DNA from: Methylotenera sp.
GTDB taxonomy: Bacteria; Pseudomonadota; Gammaproteobacteria; Burkholderiales; Methylophilaceae
Direction of reading: 5' to 3'
DNA: 64,000 nt
Assembly: GCA_021732365.1 (NCBI GenBank)
Contig: JAKFVD010000016.1
Span: 271,423-335,422 of the forward strand
Below are positions 34,106 to 49,684 of the stretch, piece by piece. Both the position numbers and the translations under genes were made by a program. Below the pieces are notes generated by a model. That model ran no database searches. It was given only the letters and a program-made list of their open reading frames with translations, and was not told where the DNA came from. Numbering within the stretch: the first letter of the stretch is position 1; each line of letters begins with the position of its first letter.

Positions 34106-34528
34106 ATGGCAGAAACTCTTACTAAAACATTCACTCCTTATCAGCCAAAACCTGATGAGGAATACATGAACAAAAATCAACTCAATCATTTTCGCGGCAT
34201 TTTAAATAGCTGGAAATCGGATTTAAGTCACGATATCGACAAAACTGTGCATACCATGCAAGACGAAGTGACGATGTTTGCTGACCCAAATGACCGCGCC
34301 AGCCAAGAATCTGACATGGCTTTAGAGTTGCGTAATCGCGATCGCGAGCGCAAATTGATCAAGAAGATTGATGAAACTCTACGTAATATTGATGCGGATG
34401 ATTACGGTTACTGCGAAGGTTGTGGCGTAGAAATTGGTTTAAAGCGTCTTGAAGCACGCCCTACAGCGACGCTTTGTATTGATTGCAAAACATTGGATGA
34501 AATGCGCGAAAGACAAGTCGCTAAATAG
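34106..34528 (+). CDS. dksA: RNA polymerase-binding transcription factor DksA
   Basis: The ATG at 34106 was chosen over an upstream TTG at 34091. The 140-residue product has the DksA coiled coil with acidic tip (MFADPNDRASQESDMALELRNRDRERKL is the region) and a C4 zinc finger, CEGCGVEIGLKRLEARP...CIDCK, all four cysteines present. It binds in the RNA polymerase secondary channel and works with ppGpp on stable RNA promoters such as the tRNA and rRNA ones in this window. It ends against the bidirectional terminator shared with pnp. Confidence 0.97.
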   Translation: MAETLTKTFTPYQPKPDEEYMNKNQLNHFRGILNSWKSDLSHDIDKTVHTMQDEVTMFADPNDRASQESDMALELRNRDRERKLIKKIDETLRNIDADDYGYCEGCGVEIGLKRLEARPTATLCIDCKTLDEMRERQVAK

Positions 34529-34590
34529 TTTAAGTATTAAACACTTAACCACTTTTTGACATCGAAAATATTAATTTCATGCATAAACAA

Positions 34591-34617
34591 AAAAGCCCGC
34601 TTTCGCGGGCTTTTTCT
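34591..34617. terminator. Bidirectional terminator between dksA and pnp
   Basis: AAAAGCCCGC, loop TTTC, GCGGGCTTTT: A-rich on one side and T-rich on the other, so it can stop both converging genes. Confidence 0.9.
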
Positions 34618-34629
34618 TGTTCTGCTAAC

Positions 34630-36756
34630 TTACTCGTCAGCTTCTACAGTCTTTTCTTCTTTCGCTGGCTGGTCAATCAAAGCTTTCATGCTTAAACGCA
34701 CTTTGCCTTTGTCATCGATTTCAACCACTTTAACACGTACTACATCACCTTCTTTTACAAAGTCGCTCACCGCATTCACGCGTTGATGGGCGATTTGTGA
34801 AATGTGTACTAGGCCATCTTTACCTGGTAACAAGCTCACCACTGCGCCAAAATCTAACAACTTAACTACTGGGCCTTCGTAGATTTGACCTACTTCAACC
34901 TCAGCCGTAATTTGCGCAATGCGGCGTTGTGCTTCCTCACCTTGCTCGGCACTGGTACACGCAATCTTAATGGTGCCATCTTCTTCAATATCAATGCTGG
35001 TGCCTGTTTCTTTGGTTAAGGCTTGAATCACTGCGCCGCCTTTACCAATCACATCACGGATTTTATCTGGATTGATTTTCATCACAATAATGCGTGGAGC
35101 AAAGGCAGACATTTCTACATTCGCATTCGCCATTGCATCTTTCATAATGCCTAAAATATGCGTACGGCCTTCTTTGGCTTGCGCCAAAGCGACTTGCATA
35201 ATTTGAGCAGTAATGCCGGTGATTTTGATATCCATTTGTAAAGCGGTAATGCCGTTCACTGTACCAGCTACTTTAAAATCCATATCGCCTAGGTGATCTT
35301 CGTCGCCTAAAATATCGGTTAATACCGCAACGCGGTTGCCTTCTTTAATTAAACCCATGGCAATACCTGCCACGTGTGCTTTCATTGGCACGCCCGCATC
35401 AATTAGCGCTAAACAGCCACCACAAACAGAAGCCATAGAGCTTGAACCGTTTGATTCGGTAATTTCAGAAACCACGCGCATGGTGTAATCAAACTCAGAT
35501 TTATCTGGCAAAGCGGCTATCAATGCACGTTTAGCTAAACGACCATGGCCAATTTCGCGGCGTTTTGGTGTACCTACACGACCCGTTTCACCCGTTGCAT
35601 ACGGAGGCATGTTGTAGTGCAGCATAAAGCGGTCTTTAAACTCGCCTTGCAGTGCGTCAATCACTTGCTCGTCACGGCCTGTACCTAAAGTAGCTACTAC
35701 TAAAGCTTGTGTTTCGCCACGTGTAAATAATGCAGAGCCATGTGTGCGTGGCAATACGCCTGTGCGAATGCTAATTGGACGCACAGTACGGGTGTCGCGA
35801 CCATCGATACGTGGCTCACCATTTAAAATTTGGCTACGCACGGTTTTGGCTTCTAAATTAAAGAACTCGCCTTTAATTTTGTTGGCTTCGGCTGTAGATG
35901 TATTTTCAGTAATTAACTCGCTCATGACGCGATTTTTAATTTCGTCTAACTTAGCAGAACGTGCACCTTTAGCTTTGATTTGAAAGGCGGCATTCACGTC
36001 TGCAGCAGCAATATTGGCCACTTTCTCAATTAGCGCAGTATCTGGCGCAGGCGCAACCCAATCCCAAGCGTCTTTACCTGCTTCAGTCACCATTTCGTTA
36101 ATCATTTTAATCACAGCTTGCATCTGCTCGTGACCGAATACAACCGCGCCCAGCATCACTTCTTCTGACAATTCTTTAGCTTCAGATTCCACCATCATCA
36201 CGGCTGTTTCTGTTGCCGCAACCACTAAATCCATTTGCGACGTTTCTAGCACTGTTTTATCTGGGTTAAGCACATACTCACCATCAATGTAGCCTACTCG
36301 CGCTGCGCCTAACGGGCCGAAGAACGGAATGCCTGATAACGACATAGCAGCAGATGCACCAATAATTGCTGGAATATCAGCATCGATTTCTGGATCAGAT
36401 GACATCACCGTCGCAACTACTTGCACTTCGTTATAAAACGCTTCTGGAAACAACGGGCGTAATGGACGATCGATTAAGCGGCTGGTTAAGGTTTCTTTTT
36501 CTGAAGGACGACCTTCACGTTTAAAAAATCCACCAGGAATCTTGCCTGCTGCGTAGGTTTTTTCCATGTAATCGACTGTTAATGGAAAGAAATCCTGACC
36601 TTCTTTTACTTCGCTTTTACTGGTTACTGCCACCAACACAACCGTATCGCCGTAACTGACTAAAACGGCTGAATCTGCTTGACGTGAAATTTCACCTGTT
36701 TCTAAAGTGAGCGTATGCGCACCGTACTGAATACTTTTCTTTGTAATATTAAACAT
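34630..36756 (-). CDS. pnp: Polyribonucleotide nucleotidyltransferase (PNPase)
   Basis: The 708-residue protein has two RNase PH domains (about 1-230 and 310-545; [28 protein letters not shown] is seen in part, and MPPYATGE lies in the second), an alpha-helical linker, a KH domain ([18 protein letters not shown]) and an S1 domain ([26 protein letters not shown]). It degrades RNA from the 3' end using phosphate and can add tails. It follows rpsO, the universal rpsO-pnp order. The leader is about 200 bp and includes the rpsO terminator. Confidence 0.98.
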   Translation of the reverse strand: MFNITKKSIQYGAHTLTLETGEISRQADSAVLVSYGDTVVLVAVTSKSEVKEGQDFFPLTVDYMEKTYAAGKIPGGFFKREGRPSEKETLTSRLIDRPLRPLFPEAFYNEVQVVATVMSSDPEIDADIPAIIGASAAMSLSGIPFFGPLGAARVGYIDGEYVLNPDKTVLETSQMDLVVAATETAVMMVESEAKELSEEVMLGAVVFGHEQMQAVIKMINEMVTEAGKDAWDWVAPAPDTALIEKVANIAAADVNAAFQIKAKGARSAKLDEIKNRVMSELITENTSTAEANKIKGEFFNLEAKTVRSQILNGEPRIDGRDTRTVRPISIRTGVLPRTHGSALFTRGETQALVVATLGTGRDEQVIDALQGEFKDRFMLHYNMPPYATGETGRVGTPKRREIGHGRLAKRALIAALPDKSEFDYTMRVVSEITESNGSSSMASVCGGCLALIDAGVPMKAHVAGIAMGLIKEGNRVAVLTDILGDEDHLGDMDFKVAGTVNGITALQMDIKITGITAQIMQVALAQAKEGRTHILGIMKDAMANANVEMSAFAPRIIVMKINPDKIRDVIGKGGAVIQALTKETGTSIDIEEDGTIKIACTSAEQGEEAQRRIAQITAEVEVGQIYEGPVVKLLDFGAVVSLLPGKDGLVHISQIAHQRVNAVSDFVKEGDVVRVKVVEIDDKGKVRLSMKALIDQPAKEEKTVEADE

Positions 36757-36874
36757 TAAGATTCCTTTTCTATTCTATGCTTTTCAATTCAATTAGTTGC
36801 TATTCACTACCCAATAGCAACAACTTCTATTAACAACTATTTTGTGATAATAAATAACTGGTTTTTACACCCAT

Positions 36875-36908
36875 TAAAAAAGCCGACGCATATCACAATG
36901 CAATCGGC
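36875..36908 (-). terminator. Terminator between rpsO and pnp
   Basis: On the minus strand GCCGA ... GCAT ... ATGC ... TCGGC folds into a two-part stem followed by six T residues. It likely lets only part of rpsO transcription reach pnp. Confidence 0.7.
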
Positions 36909-36960
36909 TCAGTATTACATTACAAAAGTGTGATGCTAATTGATGACACTTTTATAACAA

Positions 36961-37230
36961 TTATTTACGTAGACTTAAACGCCCAATCAATGTTTGATAG
37001 CGGCTCGCATCTTCACGTTTTAAATAATCCAACAAACGACGACGCTGGCTCACCATTGCTAACAAACCACGACGTGAGTGGTTGTCTTTTTTGTTGGCTT
37101 TAAAATGTTCTGTTAAATAAGTAATACGGTTTGTTAAAAGCGCCACTTGCACTTCTGGACTACCTGTATCACCTTGTTTTGTTTGATATTCTGCTACGAT
37201 TTTTGCGGTATCTGCTGCTGTAATTGCCAT
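36961..37230 (-). CDS. rpsO: 30S ribosomal protein S15
   Basis: The start was set at the ATG at 37228-37230 (AAGGAA before it), giving exactly 89 residues, the S15 length. The sequence has the S15 blocks [18 protein letters not shown] and [23 protein letters not shown]15 binds the central domain of 16S rRNA. It lies between truB (152-bp gap) and pnp, as in E. coli. Confidence 0.98.
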   Translation of the reverse strand: MAITAADTAKIVAEYQTKQGDTGSPEVQVALLTNRITYLTEHFKANKKDNHSRRGLLAMVSQRRRLLDYLKREDASRYQTLIGRLSLRK

Positions 37231-37382
37231 CTTTATTTCCTTATAATTACGACTAGTTAGCGACAATGTATAAGCAGCTCAAAAAATCTTCAACCGCTAG
37301 TACATTCTTTTACGAATAATCTAATATTTTAACGTGCTTATCCAATTTTAACAAGCCTTAGTTAACAAGCAAACCATTCATT

Positions 37383-38288
37383 TCATTGAGTTTTTTGTAT
37401 TAATCGTTTTGGTGCGATTTTTCCATCGTCCTGCAAAAACCCCAATCCTAAAAATTGATTGTTTTCACTATAAAGCCTTAAATCGCCTTTAGGCGTTTTG
37501 CCAGATTGCCAAACAGCTTGGCCCTGCAAAATAAAGTGTGATGAATCGGCATTTAAAATAACTTTAGGTAAATTTTCAATTGCAGAATCTACCGGCAATA
37601 AAAGTGCATCGCGCTGCTCCTGACTTAACGCTTCTAATTGCTCAATTTTTACAGCGTCTGCTAGTAAATAACCTGCTGTTTCGATACGTCGCAAACCAAT
37701 CAAATGCGCGCCACAACCAAGTGCTGCACCAACATTTTCGGCCAAAGTGCGAATATAAGTACCTTTGCTACAGCTTACAGTGATGGTTGCCACATCGACT
37801 TCAAATGTATGTATGAATATATTTTGTATGGTGACTTGCCGTACTTTGCGCTCAATATCCACACCCGCTCTGGCGTATTCATATAAAGCTTTGCCTTCAT
37901 GCTTGAGTACCGAATACATAGGAGGTGTTTGGCTGATTTCGCCCACAAATTTAGCACAAGCAGATTCAAACTGTTCTTGTGTGATGTTGACAGGTTTGGT
38001 TACCAAAACTTCCCCTTCCGCGTCACCTGTATTTGTAGTAATTCCCAGCTTAATCGTTGCATGATAAGTTTTATCGGCATCGGTTACATACTGTGCAAAT
38101 TTGGTGGCTTCACCCAAACAGATAGGCAATAAACCAGTCGCCAAAGGATCTAAAGTGCCAGTGTGTCCCGCCTTAGCGGCAGAGAACAGCCATTTTACTT
38201 TTTGCAATGCTTGGTTTGATGAAAAGCCGAGCGGCTTATCTAATAATAAAACACCATTAATGGCGCGTTTAGTACGTTTGAATTGCAA
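37383..38288 (-). CDS. truB: tRNA pseudouridine(55) synthase
   Basis: The 301-residue protein has TruB motifs: GVLLLDKPLGFSSN near the start, GHTGTLDPLATGLLPICLGEATK with the catalytic Asp, and CSKGTYIRTLAEN. The C-terminal part matches the TruB extension. It makes pseudouridine 55 in the T-loop of tRNAs. The gene starts 8 bp after rbfA in the nusA-infB operon. Length and motifs are normal. Confidence 0.98.
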   Translation of the reverse strand: MQFKRTKRAINGVLLLDKPLGFSSNQALQKVKWLFSAAKAGHTGTLDPLATGLLPICLGEATKFAQYVTDADKTYHATIKLGITTNTGDAEGEVLVTKPVNITQEQFESACAKFVGEISQTPPMYSVLKHEGKALYEYARAGVDIERKVRQVTIQNIFIHTFEVDVATITVSCSKGTYIRTLAENVGAALGCGAHLIGLRRIETAGYLLADAVKIEQLEALSQEQRDALLLPVDSAIENLPKVILNADSSHFILQGQAVWQSGKTPKGDLRLYSENNQFLGLGFLQDDGKIAPKRLIQKTQ

Positions 38289-38296
38289 AGCGGAGG

Positions 38297-38653
38297 TTAG
38301 TCTAGGTTTTTATCGGTAGCGCGTGCCGCATCAATCAACTGCGCCATTTTCATGCCGTTATCAATTGATGCGTCATACACAAAATGTAGCTGCGGCACAG
38401 TACGTAACAACATGCGCTTGGCAATTTGTGTACGCAAAAAACCTGCCGATTTCTCAAGGCCTTGCTGGATACTGTCGCTGGCTTTAGCGACGCTGTAAAA
38501 AATCTTGGCGTGCGCCATATCGCCGGTCACTTCCACTTGCGTGATTGTTACCATGCCCACACGCGGATCTTTCACTTCAAATTGAAGCAAATCCGCCAAC
38601 TCGCGCTGCATTTGTTCTGCAACGCGAGTTGCTCTTGAAAAGTCTTTTGCCAT
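38297..38653 (-). CDS. rbfA: Ribosome-binding factor A
   Basis: The 118-residue KH-fold protein starts with RVAEQMQRELADLLQFEVKDPRVG and has HFVYDASIDNGMKMAQLID near the end, both typical of RbfA. It aids 16S 5' end maturation and cold adaptation. Its start overlaps the infB stop by one base (TAATG), so the two are translationally coupled. Confidence 0.97.
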   Translation of the reverse strand: MAKDFSRATRVAEQMQRELADLLQFEVKDPRVGMVTITQVEVTGDMAHAKIFYSVAKASDSIQQGLEKSAGFLRTQIAKRMLLRTVPQLHFVYDASIDNGMKMAQLIDAARATDKNLD

Positions 38654-41346
38654 TAGAGCGTTCTTGCTACTTCGACCATTTCATAGACTTCTAAGATATC
38701 GCCCACTTCAATGTCGTTGTAGTTTTTCAATGACAAACCGCATTCAAAGTTATTTTTCACTTCTTTAACATCGTCTTTAAAGCGTTTTAATGAGTCTAAT
38801 TCGCCTGTATGGATAATCACGTTATCGCGCAACACGCGTACGCGAGAATTGCGTTTGATCATACCGTCTTGTACATAGCAACCTGCAATTGAGCCCACTT
38901 TTGAAATACGGAATACTTCGCGAATCTCTACCGTACCAATCATGCTTTCTTTTTGCTCTGGTTTCAACATACCACCCAAAGCGGCTTTTACTTCGTCAAC
39001 CGCTTCGTAAATAATATTGTAGTAACGCACATCAACACTTAATGTGTCGATTAGCTTGCGTGAACCCGTATCGGCGCGCACGTTAAAGCCAATCAATACC
39101 GCGCCAGATGCGGCACTTAAGTTCACATCAGATTCAGAAATAGCGCCTACACCCGTGTGGATAATATTCACTTTCACTTCGGCCGTTGATAGTTTTTGTA
39201 AGCTGGTTGCCAAAGCTTCATATGAACCCTGCACATCTGATTTAATTATCAGATTTAATGTTTGCACTTCGCCCTCGGTCATTTGATCAAACATATTTTC
39301 AAGCTTAGCGGCTTGCTGTTTAGCTAATTTAGTATCGCGGAATTTGCCTGCACGGAAGTTAGCGATTTCGCGTGCTTTACGCTCGTCGTTCAACACAATC
39401 ACTTCTTCGCCAGCACTTGGCACATCGGATAAACCTAAGATTTCAACTGGAATCGATGGGCCTGCTTCTTTAATATCGTTACCTGATTCATCCAGCATGG
39501 CGCGAACCTTGCCGAAAGTAGAACCTGCCAAAATCATATCACCACGTTTTAAGGTACCAGATTGCACCAATACTGTAGTGACTGGACCGCGGCCTTTATC
39601 TAAACGACCTTCAATCACCAAGCCTTTGGCGGGCGTATTTTTCGGCGCTTGCAGCTCTAAGATTTCAGCCTGCAGTAACACCGCTTCTAGCAACTCATCA
39701 ATGCCTTTACCTGTTTTGGCAGACACTTCACGGAACATTACTTCGCCACCAAAGTCTTCAGGCACTACTTCCTGCGCGACCAATTCCATTTTCACGCGCT
39801 CAGGCGCAGCATCTGGCTTATCAATTTTGTTAATCGCAACTACTAATGGCACACCTGCGGCTTTTGCATGGTGAATCGCTTCAATCGTTTGCGGCATCAC
39901 GCCATCATCGGCTGAAACCACTAAAATCACTACATCGGTTGCTTTTGCACCGCGTGCGCGCATGGCTGTAAAGGCTTCATGGCCTGGTGTATCCAAGAAA
40001 GTCACCATACCGCGCGGCGTTTCAACGTGGTAAGCGCCAATGTGTTGCGTAATACCACCCGCCTCGCCTGATGCCACACGGCTACGGCGAATATAATCTA
40101 ATAACGAAGTTTTACCGTGATCAACGTGGCCCATTACAGTTACCACTGGCGGACGTGTTTCCATTACCGCTTGCGCGTGTGCGTCTTCTTCTAAGAAGAC
40201 TTCTGGGTCATTTGGTGCTGCAGCAGCTGCTTTGTGGCCCATTTCTTCTACTAAAATAATGGCCGTTTCTTGGTCTAATACTTGGTTGATTGTTACCATC
40301 ATGCCCATACTCATGAGCTTTTTAATCACTTCACCTGATTTAACCGCCATTTTGTGCGCTAAATCGGCAACCGTAATCGTCTCTGGCACAAGCACTTCGT
40401 AAATAATAGCCTCTGTCGGCACTGTAAATGCATGTTCAGCGTCTTCATCGTGATGCGACCTGTTTTTGCCTTTTGGTGAACGCCAATTAGAACCGGTAGT
40501 TACCGCACCGCGCGTTTTTAAACCGCGTTTTTTATTTTCAGCGTCAGTCCACTCTTTGTTGTTGCCTTTGGCCTTTTTGGCATCTTTTGCAGCGGCAGGT
40601 TTTGCAACAGCCCCCTCTTTTGCTGCTGGTTTATGTAGCGTACCTTCCGATAATTTAGCGGCCTTTGCTTTTGCCGCTTCTGCCTCAGCCAATTTTCTAG
40701 CTTCTTCGTCTAAGCGACGCTGCACAAGCTCTTGTTTTTTGCGCACATCTTCAGCTTGCATAGCCGCCAATGTGGCGTGGCGTTTTGCTTCTTGCTCGCG
40801 AATTGCTACTTGTTCAGGTGTTAATACTTGTTTTTTTAGGGTTGTTGATTTTACAGCCAGGCTTTCTTCTACTACAGGCTCTTGCTTAACCTCAGCTGGC
40901 ACTTCCACCACAGCCACTTCAATCACAGGCTCTTCTACCGCAATTTCTTCAACAACTGCTTCAACCACTATTGGCTCAATCGGCAACACTTCCTCAACCA
41001 ACTCTTCAACAGGCAAATTTTGCGCTACTGTCGCCTCTTCTGTATCTTCAGGACGCTCTAACACGCGTTTTTTACGTACTTCCACTTGAATAGTGCGCGC
41101 GCGACCTGAACTATCGGTTTTTTTGATTTCGGTATTGGATTTGCGCGTTAATGTTATTTTGCTTTTTGGCGCTTGTTCCGCTCCGTGTTCCTTGCGCAAA
41201 TAATCCAGTAATGCAGTTTTGTCTGATTCTTCCAATTTATCTTCTGATGTTGATTTAATCACGCCCGCACTTTTAAGTTGATCTAACAGCAAAGCGGTTG
41301 GCAGCCCTAGCTCTGCGGCGAATTGTGCTACGGTTGTTTGTGCCAT
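38653..41346 (-). CDS. infB: Translation initiation factor IF-2
   Basis: The 897-residue protein has an IF2 N-terminal domain ([20 protein letters not shown]), a long Glu/Val/Ala/Lys-rich disordered linker, then the GTPase core: G1 [12 protein letters not shown] near residue 400, G3 DTPGHEAF, G4 NKID, and C-terminal domains that bind initiator tRNA. It brings fMet-tRNA to the 30S subunit; the fMet gene is in the same window. It follows nusA after 94 bp and is coupled to rbfA. Confidence 0.98.
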   Translation of the reverse strand: MAQTTVAQFAAELGLPTALLLDQLKSAGVIKSTSEDKLEESDKTALLDYLRKEHGAEQAPKSKITLTRKSNTEIKKTDSSGRARTIQVEVRKKRVLERPEDTEEATVAQNLPVEELVEEVLPIEPIVVEAVVEEIAVEEPVIEVAVVEVPAEVKQEPVVEESLAVKSTTLKKQVLTPEQVAIREQEAKRHATLAAMQAEDVRKKQELVQRRLDEEARKLAEAEAAKAKAAKLSEGTLHKPAAKEGAVAKPAAAKDAKKAKGNNKEWTDAENKKRGLKTRGAVTTGSNWRSPKGKNRSHHDEDAEHAFTVPTEAIIYEVLVPETITVADLAHKMAVKSGEVIKKLMSMGMMVTINQVLDQETAIILVEEMGHKAAAAAPNDPEVFLEEDAHAQAVMETRPPVVTVMGHVDHGKTSLLDYIRRSRVASGEAGGITQHIGAYHVETPRGMVTFLDTPGHEAFTAMRARGAKATDVVILVVSADDGVMPQTIEAIHHAKAAGVPLVVAINKIDKPDAAPERVKMELVAQEVVPEDFGGEVMFREVSAKTGKGIDELLEAVLLQAEILELQAPKNTPAKGLVIEGRLDKGRGPVTTVLVQSGTLKRGDMILAGSTFGKVRAMLDESGNDIKEAGPSIPVEILGLSDVPSAGEEVIVLNDERKAREIANFRAGKFRDTKLAKQQAAKLENMFDQMTEGEVQTLNLIIKSDVQGSYEALATSLQKLSTAEVKVNIIHTGVGAISESDVNLSAASGAVLIGFNVRADTGSRKLIDTLSVDVRYYNIIYEAVDEVKAALGGMLKPEQKESMIGTVEIREVFRISKVGSIAGCYVQDGMIKRNSRVRVLRDNVIIHTGELDSLKRFKDDVKEVKNNFECGLSLKNYNDIEVGDILEVYEMVEVARTL

Positions 41347-41440
41347 TTACTGCTCCAATCTCTCTATATTCTGCTACTGATACTCAACATTTTTATTACT
41401 AACTTAACCCTTATTTTGAGGCAAAATTTAGTGTTAAGTA

Positions 41441-42907
41441 TTACTTAAACCAAGGCGCGCGGGCAGTCATAATCAACTCTTTAGCGCGCTCTGCATCCAT
41501 ATTGGTCATTTCAAGCAATTCGTCTACCGCTAATTCAGCCAAGTCATCCATTGTTGAGATGCCTTTAGAGGCTAACAAATGCGCAGTTTCTTCGTCCATG
41601 CCATCCATGCCCAATAAATCTGCACTGGCCTCTTCCACCTTTTCTTCTTTAGCAATCGCTTCAGTCAACAAAGCAGCACGTGCACGTGAGCGTAATTCGT
41701 TAATAGTGTCTTCATCAAACGCATCTATTTCAGCCATTTCAGCCAGCGGCACATAAGCGATTTCTTCCAATGTGCTAAAACCTTCTTGTACCAAGATGTC
41801 GGCTACTTCTTCGTCCACGTCTAATTTTTCCATAAATAACTGGCTAACATTGGCGTATTCAGTTTGGTTTTTCTCAGCCGCCTGCTCTTCAGTCAGAATG
41901 TTTAAAGTCCAGCCCGTTAACTCAGAAGCTAAACGCACATTTTGACCACTACGGCCAATCGCTAATGCCAATTGTTCTTCATTTACGACGACGTCCATGC
42001 TGTGCGCATCTTCATCCACCACGATAGATGAAACTTCTGCTGGCGCCATGGCATTAATCACAAACTGTGCTGGCTCCATGCTCCATAACACAATATCCAC
42101 GCGCTCACCAGCCAACTCGCCAGTAACCGCTTGTACGCGTGAACCACGCATACCTACGCAAGTACCGACTGGGTCAAGGCGTTGGTCATTAGTTTTAACG
42201 GCGATTTTTGAGCGCAAACCAGGATCACGCGCTGCTGCGCGAATTTCCAGCAAGCCTTCTTCGATTTCTGGCACTTCTAATTCAAATAAACGTTTTAAAA
42301 AGTCTGGCGCAATACGCGATAGAATTAATTGCGGACCACGACCGCCTCGCTCAATGCGTGATAAATAGGCGCGCACACGGTCCCCTACACGCAAGTTCTC
42401 TTTCGGAATCATTGCTTCACGCGGCAACAAACACTCAATGCGACCTACTTCAATAATCGCACTACCTTTTTCCATACGTTTAATTACGCCTGTAACCAGA
42501 CTTTCATTGCGGCTCAAAAAGTCTTCAAGAATTTGCTCACGCTCTGCCTCACGCACTTTTTGCAGAATCACTTGCTTAGCGGCCTGCGCGCCAATACGGC
42601 CAAATTCGATATTTTCTAATGGCACTTCATAATATTCACCAATAGCACGGCCTTTTGCGTGTTCACTTTCCTCGTCAAACTGGTAAGCAGAATTTTCCAA
42701 TAAATCATATTCCACATATTGCCAACGTCTAAACGTTTCGTAAGCACCGCTTTCACGGTCAATCGTGACGCGAATATCGGCATCATCATGATGTTTTTTC
42801 TTGGTAGCCGAAGCTAAAGCCAATTCTAAAGCTGTAAAAATAACCTCTTTGCTCACGTTTTTTTCGTGTGCCAAGGCATCTACCAATAATAAAATTTCAC
42901 GACTCAT
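41441..42907 (-). CDS. nusA: Transcription termination/antitermination protein NusA
   Basis: The ATG at 42905-42907 has GGAG six bases upstream and gives 488 residues. Domain order: N-terminal RNAP-binding domain ([21 protein letters not shown] in part), S1 domain near 135-200, two KH domains ([14 protein letters not shown] and [18 protein letters not shown]), then two acidic C-terminal repeats ([36 protein letters not shown]) as in E. coli. It controls pausing and antitermination, including the rrn boxA sites here, and probably its own leader terminator at 43501. Confidence 0.98.
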   Translation of the reverse strand: MSREILLLVDALAHEKNVSKEVIFTALELALASATKKKHHDDADIRVTIDRESGAYETFRRWQYVEYDLLENSAYQFDEESEHAKGRAIGEYYEVPLENIEFGRIGAQAAKQVILQKVREAEREQILEDFLSRNESLVTGVIKRMEKGSAIIEVGRIECLLPREAMIPKENLRVGDRVRAYLSRIERGGRGPQLILSRIAPDFLKRLFELEVPEIEEGLLEIRAAARDPGLRSKIAVKTNDQRLDPVGTCVGMRGSRVQAVTGELAGERVDIVLWSMEPAQFVINAMAPAEVSSIVVDEDAHSMDVVVNEEQLALAIGRSGQNVRLASELTGWTLNILTEEQAAEKNQTEYANVSQLFMEKLDVDEEVADILVQEGFSTLEEIAYVPLAEMAEIDAFDEDTINELRSRARAALLTEAIAKEEKVEEASADLLGMDGMDEETAHLLASKGISTMDDLAELAVDELLEMTNMDAERAKELIMTARAPWFK

Positions 42908-42976
42908 TACAATCTCCAACTTTAAATTTGTTTAATTCTTTTTAACTTAACAAGTTTTTTGCTACAAAAACACAGG

Positions 42977-43462
42977 CTAAAATACAGGGCTTAGCCGCGC
43001 TTTATCAATATTATTAAAAGCTAATTGATACACAACGCCTTCAAATTCCATCAAAACATGGCCGTCTTCAAAGCCTTTTAATAGGCCCAAAAAGGTTTTG
43101 CGCGGCAAAGTGCTTTCAACAGCGCTTGGGCTTTCATCCTTAACACCTACTCGCAACTTAATCTGCGCGCGCTCACCAGCAAAGCGTACAAAATCTTTTT
43201 CTTTTTTCAGTACGCGATCCATACCAGCAGAAGAAATTTCCAATCGGTCATATTCAATTTCATGGTCCACAGTTAAAACAGTGCCCAATTGATTACTCAC
43301 CAACACGCAATCGTCAATATTCACACTATCTTTAATATCCGTCGGGTTAAGCTTATCTATAAACACGCGTAACAATTTACCACGATTCGAAATTTCGAGA
43401 TCGACCAACTCAAAACCGAGTTGAGCCACTGTTTTATCAATTAAGCCATGCAAATCTTGCAT
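42977..43462 (-). CDS. rimP: Ribosome maturation factor RimP
   Basis: The ATG at 43460-43462 was chosen (AGGA upstream); a longer in-frame ATG runs through a terminator-like hairpin. The 161-residue product has the DUF150 N-domain (LIDKTVAQLGFELVDLEI) and the SH3-like C-domain. RimP helps 30S assembly. It is the first gene of rimP-nusA-infB-rbfA-truB. Confidence 0.94.
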   Translation of the reverse strand: MQDLHGLIDKTVAQLGFELVDLEISNRGKLLRVFIDKLNPTDIKDSVNIDDCVLVSNQLGTVLTVDHEIEYDRLEISSAGMDRVLKKEKDFVRFAGERAQIKLRVGVKDESPSAVESTLPRKTFLGLLKGFEDGHVLMEFEGVVYQLAFNNIDKARLSPVF

Positions 43463-43500
43463 TACCGTGCATCCTTTAAAGCTACATATACTGCAGAAAC

Positions 43501-43523
43501 AAAAAATGGGCACAAAGCCCATT
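43501..43523 (-). terminator. Leader terminator/attenuator upstream of rimP
   Basis: On the minus strand AATGGGC and GCCCATT form a 7-bp stem with loop TTTGT followed by T residues. It lies 39 bases before the rimP start and downstream of a TATAAT box at 43538-43543. It resembles the leader terminators that control the E. coli nusA operon. Confidence 0.65.
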
Positions 43524-43603
43524 CAAATTATTGCCATATTATACCAATTAATTCAAGCAATTGGAATGCTTTCCAAGGGTTGAATTAACACCCTGCATAA
43601 ACG

Positions 43604-43631
43604 AATAAAGCCCTCTTGCGAGGGCTTTATT
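43604..43631 (-). terminator. rRNA operon terminator
   Basis: AATAAAGCCCTC and GAGGGCTTTATT make a 12-bp perfect stem with a 4-base loop, 38 bases after 5S rRNA. It ends the rrn transcript ahead of rimP. Confidence 0.92.
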
Positions 43632-43668
43632 GCGAGTTACTTAAACTTGAAGTAACTCAATATAAATA

Positions 43669-43785
43669 GCTTGGCGGTGACCTACTTTCGCATGCGAAGA
43701 GCATACTATCATTGGCGCTGGTTCGTTTCACGGCCCTGTTCGAGATGGGAAGGGGTGGGTCCAAACCGCTATGGCCGCCAAGCAT
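43669..43785 (-). rRNA. rrf: 5S ribosomal RNA
   Basis: Ends GCTTGGCGG and CCGCCAAGC pair as the 5S terminal stem. Internal blocks such as CCCATCTCGAACAG and CGAAAGTAGGTCACC (minus strand) are standard. About 117 bases; last gene of the rrn operon. Confidence 0.95.
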
Positions 43786-43826
43786 AACTGGTAATGTTGT
43801 GCTTTTCTCTTTCGAGAAGGCTCTGT

Positions 43827-47128
<3,302 letters not shown>

Positions 47129-47237
47129 AAAGATCAGTCTAGTTAAAAACTAGAAGCAAACATTTATTTGATTTTTTAAATAATCAAAGCAACGCTTGCT
47201 TCTAATTTCTTTCTTTTCTACAACATCAATTAAGGTT

Positions 47238-47313
47238 TGGTGGAGGATAACGGGATCGAACCGTTGACCCCCTGCTTGCAAAGCAGGTGCTCTCCCAGCT
47301 GAGCTAATCCCCC
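47238..47313 (-). tRNA. tRNA-Ala (TGC)
   Basis: Minus-strand cloverleaf, anticodon TGC in loop TTTGCAA, acceptor GGGGGAT with ATCCTCC, encoded CCA. Standard rrn spacer tRNA. Confidence 0.96.
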
Positions 47314-47325
47314 TATAAGAGAATC

Positions 47326-47402
47326 TGGTGGGTCTGGATGGACTCGAACCATCGACCCCCGCCTTATCAAGACGGTGCTCTAACCAGCTGAGCTACAGAC
47401 CC
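47326..47402 (-). tRNA. tRNA-Ile (GAT)
   Basis: Minus-strand cloverleaf, anticodon GAT in loop TTGATAA, acceptor GGGTCTG with CAGACCC, encoded CCA. Precedes tRNA-Ala in the rrn spacer. Confidence 0.96.
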
Positions 47403-47470
47403 ATTTAAGGTAACAGTAGCTACGCTATTGTTATGTTGGCCAATCTTTTTTGATGTTGCTTGACTTGTTA

Positions 47471-49376
<1,906 letters not shown>

Positions 49377-49392
49377 CAATTTGTTAAAGAGC
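49377..49392 (-). promoter_or_regulatory. boxA antitermination site in the rrn leader
   Basis: GCTCTTTAACAAATTG on the minus strand is a close boxA match, 43 bases downstream of tRNA-fMet and 323 bases before 16S. The rest of the 380-base leader (49055-49434) contains the processing stem arm but no obvious gene or strong promoter. Confidence 0.75.
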
Positions 49393-49434
49393 GTATTCTA
49401 TTAGTTTAAATCGTTGATTTAAAACAAGAATTAT

Positions 49435-49511
49435 TGGTTGCGGGAACAGGATTTGAACCTGTGACCTTCGGGTTATGAGCCCGACGAGCTGCCAGACTGC
49501 TCCATCCCGCG
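49435..49511 (-). tRNA. Initiator tRNA-fMet (CAT)
   Basis: Minus-strand cloverleaf with anticodon CAT. It has both initiator marks: an unpaired C1/A72 at the acceptor end and three G-C pairs (GGG/CCC) in the anticodon stem. CCA is encoded. It lies just upstream of the rrn leader and appears to be the first gene of the rRNA operon. Confidence 0.96.
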
Positions 49512-49544
49512 TCCGATTCGACGTACATGCCGCCGAGAAATGAG

Positions 49545-49573
49545 ACTATAGCAAGACGGTGCGTGCCTGTCAA
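49545..49573 (-). promoter_or_regulatory. Strong promoter before tRNA-fMet and the rrn operon
   Basis: Minus strand: consensus TTGACA (49568-49573) and TATAGT (49545-49550) with a 17-base spacer, about 30 bases before tRNA-fMet. It is the best promoter seen in this region. Confidence 0.8.
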
Positions 49574-49684
49574 ACAGTATTGAGTCTTTTTATTAAAACT
49601 TGATTAACTTAACCAGTTTTCCGAACAGATTTTAAATACAAAAATGCAGCTGAAATGAGCAGCGCCGTTTAAACGAGAACAGAC

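Noticed and set aside
38297..41346. Long plus-strand frames opposite infB and rbfA
   Set aside because: They mirror the biased composition of the infB linker; no start signals or families.
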